NCBI RefSeq assembly: GCF_943181405.1
Contig: NZ_CALPBY010000005.1
Span: 1 to 64,000, forward strand
Source of the DNA: Cellulosimicrobium sp. Marseille-Q4280
Lineage (GTDB): Bacteria; Actinomycetota; Actinomycetes; Actinomycetales; Cellulomonadaceae
Reading direction: 5' to 3'
Length of the DNA stretch: 64,000 bases
Shown: positions 7,377 to 15,599 of the stretch, one piece after another
How the letters are laid out: every line of letters starts with the position of its first letter
Numbering within the stretch: position 1 is the stretch's first letter
Notes under the pieces: model-generated
What the model was told of the DNA's origin: nothing
The model's input: only the letters and a program-made list of their open reading frames with translations
Databases searched by the model: none
Position numbers and translations under genes: made by a program

Positions 7377-10300
7377 ATGAGCCGAACACCTGACGAGCGA
7401 CAGCACGACTCGACAGCACGAGGAGGTCCGGCCCGCCGGCCGGCACGACGGGCGGGAGCACGGCTCGGCGCAGGGATCGGGGCCGGGGCGCTCGTCGCCG
7501 GCTGCGCCCTCGCGGCGCTGCCGGCCCAGGCGGCACCTGCCGTCACCGCCTCCTCCGTCGCGGCGACGGGACTGGTAGGCGCCACGACGGCGGCCGCCGC
7601 GGACGTCCCCGGCGTCACCGTGACCCCCGACCCGTCGTACGCGGGCGAGCCGTTCGAGGGCTGGGGCACGAGCCTCGTGTGGTTCGCCAACGCGACCGGC
7701 GACTACCCGGACGAGATCCGCGACCGCCTGGCCGACATGGTCTTCGGCGACGAGGGTCTCAACCTCAACATCGCGCGGTACAACGTCGGCGGCGGCAACG
7801 CGCCCGACGTCCCCGACTACCTGCGCGCGGGCGGCGCCGTCGACGGCTGGTGGAAGGCGCCCGAGGGCACCACGCGCGAGGACGTCGACTGGTGGGACCC
7901 GGAGAACCCGGACCACTGGGACCCCGACGCCGACCAGACGCAGCGCTGGTGGGTCGACCGCATCAAGGACGAGGTCACGCACTGGGAGACGTTCAGCAAC
8001 TCCCCGCCGTGGTTCATGACCGTGAGCGGCTACGTCTCGGGCGGGTTCGACGCGAACGCGGACCAGCTCAAGACCCAGAGCGTCGACGACTTCGCCGCTT
8101 ACATGGTGGGCGTCACCGAGCGCCTCGAGGAGGCGCACGGGATCGACGTCGCCACGGTCGACCCGTTCAACGAGCCGAACACCGACTACTGGGGCACCCA
8201 GCTCGGCACCGACGGCAACCCGACCGGGGGCCGCCAGGAGGGTGCCCACATCGGCCCCGAGCTGCAGCAGCAGGTGATCCCCGCGCTCGCCGAGGCGCTC
8301 GACGGTTCGTCGACCGACGCGGTGATCTCCGCGATGGACGAGACCAACCCGGGCACGTTCGCGCGGAACTGGAACTCCTACCCGCAGTCCGTGCGCGACC
8401 AGGTCTCCCAGCTCAACGTCCACACCTACGGCACGGGCCAGCGCACCACGGTCCGCGACATCGCCAAGGGCGAGGACAAGCCGCTGTGGATGAGCGAGGT
8501 CGGCGGCAACTGGAGCTCGACCGGCCAGGACTTCGAGACCATGGAGTCCGGCCTCGGCAGCGCGCAGCACATCGTCGACGACCTGCGCGAGCTCGAGCCG
8601 TCGGCGTGGGTCTTCTGGCAGCCGGTCGAGGACTACGACAACATGGCGCCCGGCGGCGAGAGCGCGAACGGCATGAACTGGGGCGAGATCCAGATCCCGT
8701 TCGACTGCACGGCCACCGACACGCTCGAGACGTGCCCCATCTACACGAACACGAAGTACTGGGCGACCCAGAACTTCACGCACTACATCGAGCCGGGCGA
8801 CTCTCTCGTCCGCTCGGACGACGCGAACAGCACCGCCGCGGTCTCCGCCGACGGCGAGCAGGCGACCGTCGTGCACGTCAACGCCACCACCGCGGAGCGC
8901 GCCGTCACGCTCGACCTGTCGAAGTTCGGTGCGGTCGAGTCCGATGCGACCGTCACCCCCGTCGTGACCAGCACGGCGGGCTACCTCGTCGAGGGCGAGC
9001 CGGTCTCCGTCTCGGCCGACGACCAGGGCGCGAGCGCCACGCTCACCGTCCCGGCCGAGTCCGTGACGACGTTCGTCGTGGACGGCGTCTCCGGCGTCGC
9101 CGAGGACGCGGCCCTCGTCCAGGACGGCCACGTGTACCGCCTCGACGGCGTGCAGTCGAACCGTTCGCTCGCCCCGGCGGCGACCGGCGACGGTGTCGTC
9201 ATCCGCACCGACGCCGCGGTCGCCGAGCAGGCGTGGGAGCTCACCGCTCTGGGCGCGCCCGAGGGCTCGGGCTCGCACCGCTCGCGCTACGCGGTGACGA
9301 ACGCGGCGACGGGCGAGCAGCTCGCCGTGGCCACGGACACGTCGCCGGTGCTGACGGAGGCTCCCGCCGACGTCGCGGACACGCCCCTGACCGCGCAGTG
9401 GATCCTCTCCACGACCGGCGACGGCACGTACACGCTCGTCAACGCGTCGTCGAAGACCCTGCTCGAGGTGGGCGGTCAGGCGACCGCCGACGGCTCGCCC
9501 GTCGGGACGTACCTCGCCAACTCCGGGATCAACCAGCGCTGGCGGATCGTCGACGAGACGGTGCTCGGCACGGAGCCCGTCGACGCGTTCACCACGCCGG
9601 GCACCGCGCCCGGGCTGCCCGCCACCGTCACGCCCGTCTACCGCGACGGCGCGCGCGGCGAGCTCCCCGTCACGTGGGAGCTCCCCGGCGACGACGCGTG
9701 GGCGTCTCCCGGGACCGTCGAGGTCCCGGGGACAGTCGCGCTGCCCACGGGCGGCACGCTGGAAGCCACGGCGACGGTCGTCGTGGACACGCTCGACCGC
9801 ACGCTGCCGGCGCGCGCGAAGTCGTACGCGGGCGGCACGCCCGCGCTCCCGACGACCGTCACCGCCGTCGCCGCGGGCGGCGCCGAGGTCCAGCGCCCCG
9901 TGACGTGGGACGCGGCCCCGGACGGCGCGTTCGACGAGGTCGGCGTGGTCGAGCTCGCCGGGACCGCCGACGCGGGCACCGTGGACGGCACACCGACGAC
10001 CCTGCCCGCCGTCGTGCGGGTCCAGGTCACCGAGGCCGCGTCCGCGAACGGCGCGCTCGCCACGGGCACGACCGCGTCCGCGACGTTCACCGAGCCCGGC
10101 TACTCCGTCGCCGGGGTCGTCAACGGCAACCTCACCGACAAGGCGTGGTCGAACTGGCTGTCCGGCACCAAGCGCGCCTCCGACACGCTCACGGTCACGC
10201 TGCCGGCGGAGCGCGACGTCACCGGCGTCGTGACCCGCTTCTGGAAGGACGGGTCGAGCGCGACCTGGGCGCAGTCCGTGCAGCTCCAGGCGCTCGTCGG

Positions 10301-10994
10301 CGGCACGTGGACCGACGTCGGGGCACCGGTCACGGTGGACGCGTCCCCGGACGGCCCGGCACCGGTCGTCGAGGTCCCCGCGGGCGTGCGCACCGCGTCC
10401 GTGCGCGTGGTCCTCGCGGCACGGGCGAACACGCACATGGTGGTCTCCGAGATCGAGGTCCTCGCCAAGGTGCCGGGCACGGGGACCGACGCCGCGGCGT
10501 CGGGCATCACCGTGGACGGCGAGCCGCTCGCGGGCTTCGACCCCGAGGTCACCGCGTACGAGGTGGCGGCCGAGGGCGACGTGCCCGAGGTCGCGGCCAC
10601 CGCGCACGACCCGTACGCGAGCGTCGCGGTCGAGCCGGCCGACGCGGTCCCGGGCGTCACGACCGTCCGCGTGACCGCCGAGGACGGCACCGAGCGCGCC
10701 TACACGCTCTCGTGGACCGACGGCGCGCAGGCGCCCGTGACCGCGACCGCCGAGGTGCGCTGCCTCGCCGGCAGGGCGTACGTCGCGGTCCGCGCGACCA
10801 ACGACGGCGCGGCGCCGATCGATGTGACGATCACGACGCCCTACGGCTCGCGGTCGTTCGCCGACGTCGCCCCCGGGTCGAACGCGTACCAGTCGTTCGC
10901 GGCGCGCTCCGCGTCCGTCCCGGCCGGGGCGGCCCAGGTGACGGTCGTCGGCCACCAGCCGGTCGACGTCACCTACGACGCGCGCACCTGCTGA
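7377..10994 (+). CDS. Secreted multidomain GH30 enzyme, probable endo-beta-1,6-galactanase
   Basis: A 1205-residue secreted enzyme. A long signal sequence with a twin-arginine-rich n-region precedes the GH30 barrel (about 80-480), with acid/base Glu266 in DPFNEPN and nucleophile Glu374 in WMSEVGG. A closing beta domain follows (480-565), then a ricin-B-like lectin domain (about 575-720), two group-4 bacterial Ig-like domains (735-890), an F5/8 C-type carbohydrate-binding domain (893-1035), a cadherin-like beta sandwich (1038-1110) and a C-terminal domain with paired cysteines. The closest family is subfamily 5, which cuts beta-1,6-galactan side chains of arabinogalactan proteins. That fits the GH42 gene and importer upstream. 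AGGAGGTGG precedes the ATG. Confidence 0.9.
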   Translation: MSRTPDERQHDSTARGGPARRPARRAGARLGAGIGAGALVAGCALAALPAQAAPAVTASSVAATGLVGATTAAAADVPGVTVTPDPSYAGEPFEGWGTSLVWFANATGDYPDEIRDRLADMVFGDEGLNLNIARYNVGGGNAPDVPDYLRAGGAVDGWWKAPEGTTREDVDWWDPENPDHWDPDADQTQRWWVDRIKDEVTHWETFSNSPPWFMTVSGYVSGGFDANADQLKTQSVDDFAAYMVGVTERLEEAHGIDVATVDPFNEPNTDYWGTQLGTDGNPTGGRQEGAHIGPELQQQVIPALAEALDGSSTDAVISAMDETNPGTFARNWNSYPQSVRDQVSQLNVHTYGTGQRTTVRDIAKGEDKPLWMSEVGGNWSSTGQDFETMESGLGSAQHIVDDLRELEPSAWVFWQPVEDYDNMAPGGESANGMNWGEIQIPFDCTATDTLETCPIYTNTKYWATQNFTHYIEPGDSLVRSDDANSTAAVSADGEQATVVHVNATTAERAVTLDLSKFGAVESDATVTPVVTSTAGYLVEGEPVSVSADDQGASATLTVPAESVTTFVVDGVSGVAEDAALVQDGHVYRLDGVQSNRSLAPAATGDGVVIRTDAAVAEQAWELTALGAPEGSGSHRSRYAVTNAATGEQLAVATDTSPVLTEAPADVADTPLTAQWILSTTGDGTYTLVNASSKTLLEVGGQATADGSPVGTYLANSGINQRWRIVDETVLGTEPVDAFTTPGTAPGLPATVTPVYRDGARGELPVTWELPGDDAWASPGTVEVPGTVALPTGGTLEATATVVVDTLDRTLPARAKSYAGGTPALPTTVTAVAAGGAEVQRPVTWDAAPDGAFDEVGVVELAGTADAGTVDGTPTTLPAVVRVQVTEAASANGALATGTTASATFTEPGYSVAGVVNGNLTDKAWSNWLSGTKRASDTLTVTLPAERDVTGVVTRFWKDGSSATWAQSVQLQALVGGTWTDVGAPVTVDASPDGPAPVVEVPAGVRTASVRVVLAARANTHMVVSEIEVLAKVPGTGTDAAASGITVDGEPLAGFDPEVTAYEVAAEGDVPEVAATAHDPYASVAVEPADAVPGVTTVRVTAEDGTERAYTLSWTDGAQAPVTATAEVRCLAGRAYVAVRATNDGAAPIDVTITTPYGSRSFADVAPGSNAYQSFAARSASVPAGAAQVTVVGHQPVDVTYDARTC

Positions 10995-11008
10995 CGACCC
11001 GTACCACC

Positions 11009-11055
11009 ACGACGGCGGATCGCCGGGGACGAGCTCCCCGGCGGTCCGCCGTCGT
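11009..11055 (+). terminator. Intrinsic-type terminator after the GH30 gene
   Basis: A 21-bp stem (11009-11029 with 11035-11055) has one G-T wobble and a five-base loop, 15 bases after the GH30 stop. It closes the galactan locus. No T run follows, as is common in high-GC actinobacteria. Confidence 0.85.
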
Positions 11056-11063
11056 GCTGCTCG

Positions 11064-11112
11064 GCGGACCGCCGGACAGACCGCCGGACAGACCGCCGGA
11101 CGGACCGCCGAC
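11064..11112. repeat. 12-bp tandem repeat CGCCGGACAGAC
   Basis: About three and a half degenerate copies of a 12-base unit lie directly behind the terminator stem. They share the CGGACCGCC words of the stem, so they probably arose by slippage of terminator sequence. No coding role is visible. Confidence 0.7.
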
Positions 11113-11244
11113 GGGCCCTCCGAGGGCTGCCGGGACACAATTCGGACACGCCCGGGCGGTACGCACGCGCGAGGGAGGCCGACATTGCGTAGCGTAGGCA
11201 CTTGCGCCCTGGATCGTCCGGGGCGCGCTGAAGGAGGCGCGTCG

Positions 11245-11550
11245 GTGGCCGAGAGCGGTGTACGGGTGCAGGACGACGGGACCCTGTGGGTCATGTACGG
11301 CGAGATCGACGCCGCGGTCCAGGCGCGGCACGAGGACGACCTGCAGCGTCGCGCACAGGCCGCGACCGCTCAGATCCGCATCGACCTGACCGACGTGACG
11401 TTCATGGACTCGGGCGGCCTGCGGCTGCTGTACCACGCGGCGACCGCGGGCGAGACGCCACCCGCGCTCCTCGGCACGCCGCGCCGCGTCCGCGACCTGC
11501 TCGAGCTGAGCGGCGTCGACTCGCTGTTCCAGGTCGAGGACTCAGCGTGA
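11245..11550 (+). CDS. STAS-domain anti-anti-sigma factor
   Basis: A 101-residue single STAS domain of the SpoIIAA/RsbV type. The phosphorylatable serine is Ser56 in the VTFMDSGGLRLL motif. Unphosphorylated protein binds an anti-sigma kinase and frees the sigma factor; phosphorylation by the kinase blocks this. The GTG at 11245 is chosen because AGGAGG lies seven bases upstream; an ATG at 11185 has no ribosome site. The next gene, an ATP-binding anti-sigma protein, overlaps its stop by four bases, so the pair is translationally coupled. The phytochrome-phosphatase convergent with them is the obvious candidate to dephosphorylate Ser56. Confidence 0.88.
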   Translation: MAESGVRVQDDGTLWVMYGEIDAAVQARHEDDLQRRAQAATAQIRIDLTDVTFMDSGGLRLLYHAATAGETPPALLGTPRRVRDLLELSGVDSLFQVEDSA

Positions 11551-12023
11551 GCATCGCCGCCGCGGACGTCCCGGTCCGTTTCGTCGAGATCGGCTCGTGG
11601 CGTCTCGCCACGCTCGCCGATCTCGGCGATCTGCGCGGGCACGTGCACCGCACGCTGACGGGTGCGCCCCTGCCGCCCGACCGTCACCTCGACGCCGCCC
11701 CGGAGCGCATCGTGCTCGTCGCGAGCGAGCTCGCCACGAACGCGCTCCGCCACGGACGGCCGCCGGCGCTCGTCCGGCTGCTCAGCGACGGGCGCGAGTT
11801 CGTCGTCGACGTCGTCGACCACTCCCCCGAGCGCCCGCCCGTCATCGACCCGCACCGCCCGCCCGGCGCCGGCGGCTTCGGCCTGCAGCTCGCGCGTCGC
11901 GCAGCCCGCGAGGTCGGCTGGTTCACCACAGCCACGGGCGAGAAGCACGTCTGGGCCCGGTTCGAGGTGCCCCTGTTCCGCGCCGGGACGGGCGCCCGGA
12001 GCGCTCTCGCACTCCTCGCCTGA
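11547..12023 (+). CDS. ATP-binding anti-sigma factor kinase, RsbW-like
   Basis: A 158-residue GHKL-fold ATP-binding protein. The N box is VASELATNALRHG (around residues 58-70), followed by a G1-like VVDHSPERPP near 90 and a glycine-rich lid GAGGFGLQLARR near 117-128. It is expected to bind and inhibit a sigma factor and to phosphorylate the STAS partner encoded immediately upstream, with which it overlaps by four bases (GTGA). No cognate sigma factor of the SigB/SigF type lies in the window, so the target is encoded elsewhere. It could instead be a free-standing regulatory ATPase, a less likely reading given the context. Confidence 0.86.
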   Translation: MSIAAADVPVRFVEIGSWRLATLADLGDLRGHVHRTLTGAPLPPDRHLDAAPERIVLVASELATNALRHGRPPALVRLLSDGREFVVDVVDHSPERPPVIDPHRPPGAGGFGLQLARRAAREVGWFTTATGEKHVWARFEVPLFRAGTGARSALALLA

Positions 12024-12065
12024 ACGGCAGCCCTCGCGCCTCGCCCGGGCAGGAGCACGGTCGAG

Positions 12066-12080
12066 CCCGACAGGGTCGGG
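12066..12080. terminator. Small hairpin between convergent genes
   Basis: CCCGAC and GTCGGG pair over a three-base loop in the 87-base gap between the anti-sigma gene and the convergent phytochrome gene. It is short and lacks a T tract; a shared terminator role is a guess. Confidence 0.4.
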
Positions 12081-12086
12081 CGCGCC

Positions 12087-12122
12087 GTCCCGTCAGGCCT
12101 CGCGGTCCCGTCAGGCCTCGCG
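12087..12122. repeat. 18-bp perfect tandem duplication over the phytochrome stop codon
   Basis: The 18 bases at 12087-12104 are repeated exactly at 12105-12122. The second copy contains the last codons and TGA stop of the minus-strand phytochrome gene, so the duplication yields a second in-frame TGA 18 bases later. Confidence 0.85.
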
Positions 12123-14384
12123 GCGGAGCACCAGGAGGGTGGCGTCGTCCGCGGAGCGGGGGTCACGGGCCGCGGCGAGGATCTCGTCGGCGCCGGGCCT
12201 GCTGCCCCTCTCGAACACCGCCGCGAGCCGGTCGAGGCCGTCCAGGACGGACTCCTCCCGCCGCTCGACGAGCCCGTCGCTGTAGAGGACGAGCGCGCCG
12301 CCGCGCGGCACCTCGAGGACGTGGGTGGTCGGCGCGCGGTCGACCAGACCCAGCGGGGGCGCGCTCGCCCCCTGCGCCCAGCGCGGCGTCCCGTCCGCCT
12401 CGACCACGAGCAGGGGCGGGTGCCCGACCGACACGTGCTCGACGACACCGCTCACCGGGTCCAGCAGCGCGACCGCGACGGTCGCGACCTCGCCCGGGAG
12501 CGTCCAGCGGGCGAACTGCGCCAACCGCTCGACCGCTTCGGCGGCCGACGACGTGCCCACGAGCGCGGCCCGGAGGGTCGTGCTCAGCTGGCCCATCGTC
12601 GCCGCCGCCTGGAGACCGTGCCCGGTGACGTCGCCGACGACGAGGGCCACCTTGCCCGACGGCAGGTCGAGCGCGTCGTACCAGTCGCCGCCGACGAGGC
12701 CGGTGCCGGCCGACTCGTAGCGCGACTCCAGGGACCAGCCCTCGATCCGCGGCAGCAGCGCGGGCAGCAGGCTCCGCTGCAGCTCCTCGGTCGCGCGCAG
12801 CGCCTTGCGACCGCGCGCGTAGAGCGCCTCGACGAGGTGCCCGCGCAGCGCCGCCGCGAAGTCCGTCTGGTCCGAGGTCCAGGGGCGGCTGTGACCGCGC
12901 ACGACCTCGCGCCACCGCTCGAACGACTTGCGCGGGCTCAGCCGGACGTCGCCGCCCTCGCGGCGTGCGATGGCCTTGTTGTGCGGGTCCCCGCCCCAGT
13001 CGACGTGCCGGAGCACCTCGTCGCGGACCCACACGACGACCTGCCCCTCGGGCAGCACGATGCCCAGGACCCCGGCCACGTCGGGCATGAGGGCCGCCAG
13101 CGCGGGCACGTCGTGCGCGAGCCGGTCGGTGGACACCAGCTCCTCGCCGTGGGACAGCACCCAGGCGACGAGCGCGCGGCAGGCGTCGTCGTCCGGGACG
13201 TTCCCGACCGAGGTGAGACGCCCCTCCGCGACGACCACCGCGCCGTCGGCGCGCACGAGCCGGCGCAGCCAGCCGGAGCGGGTGATCGCCGTGCCGAGCG
13301 GGGCCGCCTCGTCGCGGCTGTCGGCGGCGAGGTGCGCGAGCACGCTCTCCGCGCGCCGCACCTCGGCGTCCCGCTCCGTCTCGGCCTGGGACACGAGCCG
13401 GACCGACAGCGCCGACCCGAGGAACTCCGCCGCGGTGCGCACCTCGAACGGCGGCTCGTGCGGGCCGGCGTAGTGGTGGCACGCGATGAGGCCCCAGAGC
13501 CGGCCCTCGCGCAGCAGCGAGATGGACATCGACGCCCGCACGCCCATGTTCCGGAGGTACTCGAGGTGGATCGGCGAGACGCTGCGCAGCGTCGAGTACG
13601 TGAGGTCGAGCGGGGCACCCGTCGTGGACAGGACCGTCGGGACGATCGCCGACGGCTCGTAGTCGACGTCGGCGATGAGCCGGATCCAGTTCTTCTCGTA
13701 CAGCGCGCGTGCCTGCGGCGGGATGTCCGAGGCCGGGTAGTGCAGCCCGAAGAAGGAGTTGAGGTCGTCGCGCCGCGCCTCGGCGACGACCTCGCCGTTG
13801 TACGCCGCGTCGAAGCGGTAGATCATCACGCGGTCGAACTTCGTGAGCTCGCGGACGTGGCGCGCGGCGTCGTCGTACAGCTCCTCCAGGGTCGCGGCGC
13901 GCTCGAGGTCCCGCAGCGCGCGCCGCACGGAGAGGTACGTGTTGGGGAACGTCAGAGGGCGGGCGCCGGTGGCCGCCTCGAGCTCGACGACGAGGACGGG
14001 CTCGGAGCCAGGACCGTCGTCGGGCAGCGGCGGGCGGTGGAGCACCACGTCGACGTCGCGCGGGAAGCCGTCGAGCCGGAGGGTGAGCGGGTTGCGGTCC
14101 GCGAGCTCCGCTCCAGCGGACGCGTGGGCGAGGACCCTCCGCGCGGGGTCGGGCCCGAGCGCCGCGGCGAGGTGCTCCCCGAGCAGGTCGTGCGGCGACA
14201 CACCGAGCAGGCGCTCCGCGCTCGCCGACGCCTGGAGCACCGTGCCGTCCGACTCGCGGACCGCCAGGAGCACACCTCGCGGCTGGACGAGTCCCGGGAC
14301 GTGGATCGGCTCCCGGGCGCAGTTGTCGAGGTCGACGGGCTCGCCAGGGGCGAGCAACCCGTCGGGGTCGACCGTGCTGGTCAC
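12111..14384 (-). CDS. Bacteriophytochrome with SpoIIE/PP2C phosphatase output
   Basis: A 757-residue red/far-red photoreceptor. The PAS domain carries Cys22 in NCAREPIHVPG, the biliverdin-linking cysteine of bacteriophytochromes. The GAF domain has PASDIP (Asp220) and a conserved His273 in the PIHLEYL segment. The PHY tongue retains the PRxSF and WxE motifs (PRKSFERWREV, near 484). The output is a PP2C-type serine phosphatase with GGDWYDAL (575), VVGDVTGHG (583), YSDGLVE and a terminal DDATLL motif. The GTG at 14384 places the cysteine where Deinococcus BphP has it; a GTG at 14441 would add 19 residues. Convergent STAS and anti-sigma genes suggest light-controlled partner switching. No heme oxygenase gene is nearby. 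Confidence 0.92.
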   Translation of the reverse strand: MTSTVDPDGLLAPGEPVDLDNCAREPIHVPGLVQPRGVLLAVRESDGTVLQASASAERLLGVSPHDLLGEHLAAALGPDPARRVLAHASAGAELADRNPLTLRLDGFPRDVDVVLHRPPLPDDGPGSEPVLVVELEAATGARPLTFPNTYLSVRRALRDLERAATLEELYDDAARHVRELTKFDRVMIYRFDAAYNGEVVAEARRDDLNSFFGLHYPASDIPPQARALYEKNWIRLIADVDYEPSAIVPTVLSTTGAPLDLTYSTLRSVSPIHLEYLRNMGVRASMSISLLREGRLWGLIACHHYAGPHEPPFEVRTAAEFLGSALSVRLVSQAETERDAEVRRAESVLAHLAADSRDEAAPLGTAITRSGWLRRLVRADGAVVVAEGRLTSVGNVPDDDACRALVAWVLSHGEELVSTDRLAHDVPALAALMPDVAGVLGIVLPEGQVVVWVRDEVLRHVDWGGDPHNKAIARREGGDVRLSPRKSFERWREVVRGHSRPWTSDQTDFAAALRGHLVEALYARGRKALRATEELQRSLLPALLPRIEGWSLESRYESAGTGLVGGDWYDALDLPSGKVALVVGDVTGHGLQAAATMGQLSTTLRAALVGTSSAAEAVERLAQFARWTLPGEVATVAVALLDPVSGVVEHVSVGHPPLLVVEADGTPRWAQGASAPPLGLVDRAPTTHVLEVPRGGALVLYSDGLVERREESVLDGLDRLAAVFERGSRPGADEILAAARDPRSADDATLLVLRREA

Positions 14385-14402
14385 GCCTGTCTCCGTCCGC
14401 CG

Positions 14403-14424
14403 CCGTGGCACAGCGCTGCCACGG
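14403..14424 (-). promoter_or_regulatory. Hairpin just upstream of the phytochrome start
   Basis: CCGTGGCA pairs perfectly with TGCCACGG over six bases. It would lie in the leader if translation starts at 14384. The 280-base gap to the ABC ATPase gene also has a 7-bp inverted repeat (CCTGGGC 14441-14447 with GCCCAGG 14469-14475). No promoter is clear. Confidence 0.4.
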
Positions 14425-14664
14425 AAAGATCGACGGATCACCTGGGCTCGAGGATCCGAGTCGAACGGCCCAGGCTACCGCCTGCGACCCCGTTTCTCCG
14501 CCATCCGGACCGGGCGTCTCCCACGGACGCGACGGTTCCCCGCCCCGCCACCTCGTTGCGAGGACCGGGTGACCGGTGCCACGGAACTCCGCGGTAGCGT
14601 CGTACGTCGGACGGGCGGGAGGAACGGAGCGCCGTCCGCCCACGAACCGAGCCTGAAGGTGACC

Positions 14665-15471
14665 ATGAGCACGACAGTCGACCTGCCCGAACCGATCCTG
14701 CGCGCGACGGGCCTCTCCGCAGGGTACGCGGGACCCGACGTCGTCCACGGCATCGACCTCGAGGTCGTCCCGGGCACCGCGCCCGTCGGGATCGTCGGCG
14801 AGTCCGGCGCGGGCAAGTCGACGGTCGTGCGTGCGCTCGTCGGGCTCGTGCGGCCGACCCGCGGTCACGCGACCTTCCAGGGTCGCGCCGTCTCGAAGCT
14901 CTCGCGCCGCGACAAGAAGACGTTCAAGGCCGAGGTGCGCCGCGTCTCCCAGGACGGGCTCGCAGGGGTGGGGATCGACCCGCGCTGGACCGTCGACCGT
15001 GCACTGTCGGCCGCGCTCACCGAGGCGCGGAAGGCGGGCCGCGCGAACGGGCGGCCGGTCGCGGACCTCCTCGCCGACGTGTCGCTCGAGCCTCGGTACG
15101 CGCCGCGCACGATCCACTCGCTCTCCGGCGGTGAGAAGCAGCGGCTCGCGCTCGCCGTCGCGCTCGCCACGCGGCCGCGCGCGCTCCTGCTCGACGAGCC
15201 CCTCACGGCCGTCGACCCGGCGATGCGCGGCGACGTCGTGCGCCGGCTCGGCGAGGCGACGCAGGCGCTCGGCACCGCCGTGCTCCTCGTGTCGCACGAC
15301 CTCGAGCTCGTCGAGCGCCTGTGCCCCACGGTGCACGTGCTCGCGGACGGCACGTTCGTCGCGTCGGGCGCGCTGCGGGACGTGTTCGCCGGCACCGCGC
15401 CGGGGTCCGACCATCCCGCGGTCCGCGGGCTCGCGGAGGCCGCCCCGCTCGCCGTCCAGCGCTTCCGCTGA
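14665..15471 (+). CDS. Orphan ABC transporter ATPase, peptide/nickel (Dpp/Opp) type
   Basis: A 268-residue ATP-binding subunit with Walker A GESGAGKST (near residue 50), the signature LSGGEKQR, Walker B ALLLDEPLTA and the switch histidine in VSHDLELVE. Sequence style is that of oligopeptide or nickel importer ATPases (DppF/OppF/NikE), which normally work with a second ATPase, two permeases and a binding protein. None of these is next to it: a phytochrome lies divergently on one side and a DGPF protein on the other. The ATG at 14665 is preceded by only a weak GAAGGTGACC site. It may energise a transporter encoded elsewhere. Confidence 0.85.
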   Translation: MSTTVDLPEPILRATGLSAGYAGPDVVHGIDLEVVPGTAPVGIVGESGAGKSTVVRALVGLVRPTRGHATFQGRAVSKLSRRDKKTFKAEVRRVSQDGLAGVGIDPRWTVDRALSAALTEARKAGRANGRPVADLLADVSLEPRYAPRTIHSLSGGEKQRLALAVALATRPRALLLDEPLTAVDPAMRGDVVRRLGEATQALGTAVLLVSHDLELVERLCPTVHVLADGTFVASGALRDVFAGTAPGSDHPAVRGLAEAAPLAVQRFR

Positions 15472-15510
15472 GCGCTCACGGGAGTCGTCGGGAAGAAAGT
15501 TCGCGAGCGG

Positions 15511-15540
15511 TGTCGAAAACCGGTGCCGCCCGTTCGACGT
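15511..15540 (+). promoter_or_regulatory. Candidate ECF42-dependent promoter
   Basis: TGTCGA at 15511-15516 and TTCGAC at 15533-15538 are separated by 16 bases, ending about 60 bases before the DGPF gene. Published work on ECF42 sigma factors of Streptomyces describes a TGTCGA-type -35 with a CGA-containing -10 upstream of DGPF genes. The match and the location before a DGPF-ECF42 pair make autoregulation likely. The activity itself is inferred. Confidence 0.7.
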
Positions 15541-15599
15541 CCTGGTGAACCCGCCCCCACGGCACTACGGTCGAGGGGCACCCACCGAGGAGGAACGTC

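Noticed and set aside
11064-11112. The 12-bp tandem repeat as a coding or regulatory array
   Set aside because: It directly follows and resembles the terminator stem; slippage of terminator sequence is the simpler explanation.
7371-11294. A very long open frame on the minus strand opposite the GH30 gene (also others, such as 31253-35227 on plus)
   Set aside because: The plus-strand GH30 protein has full catalytic motifs and domains; the opposite frame gives Arg/Val/Gly-rich protein without motifs. Long antisense frames are expected at this base composition.
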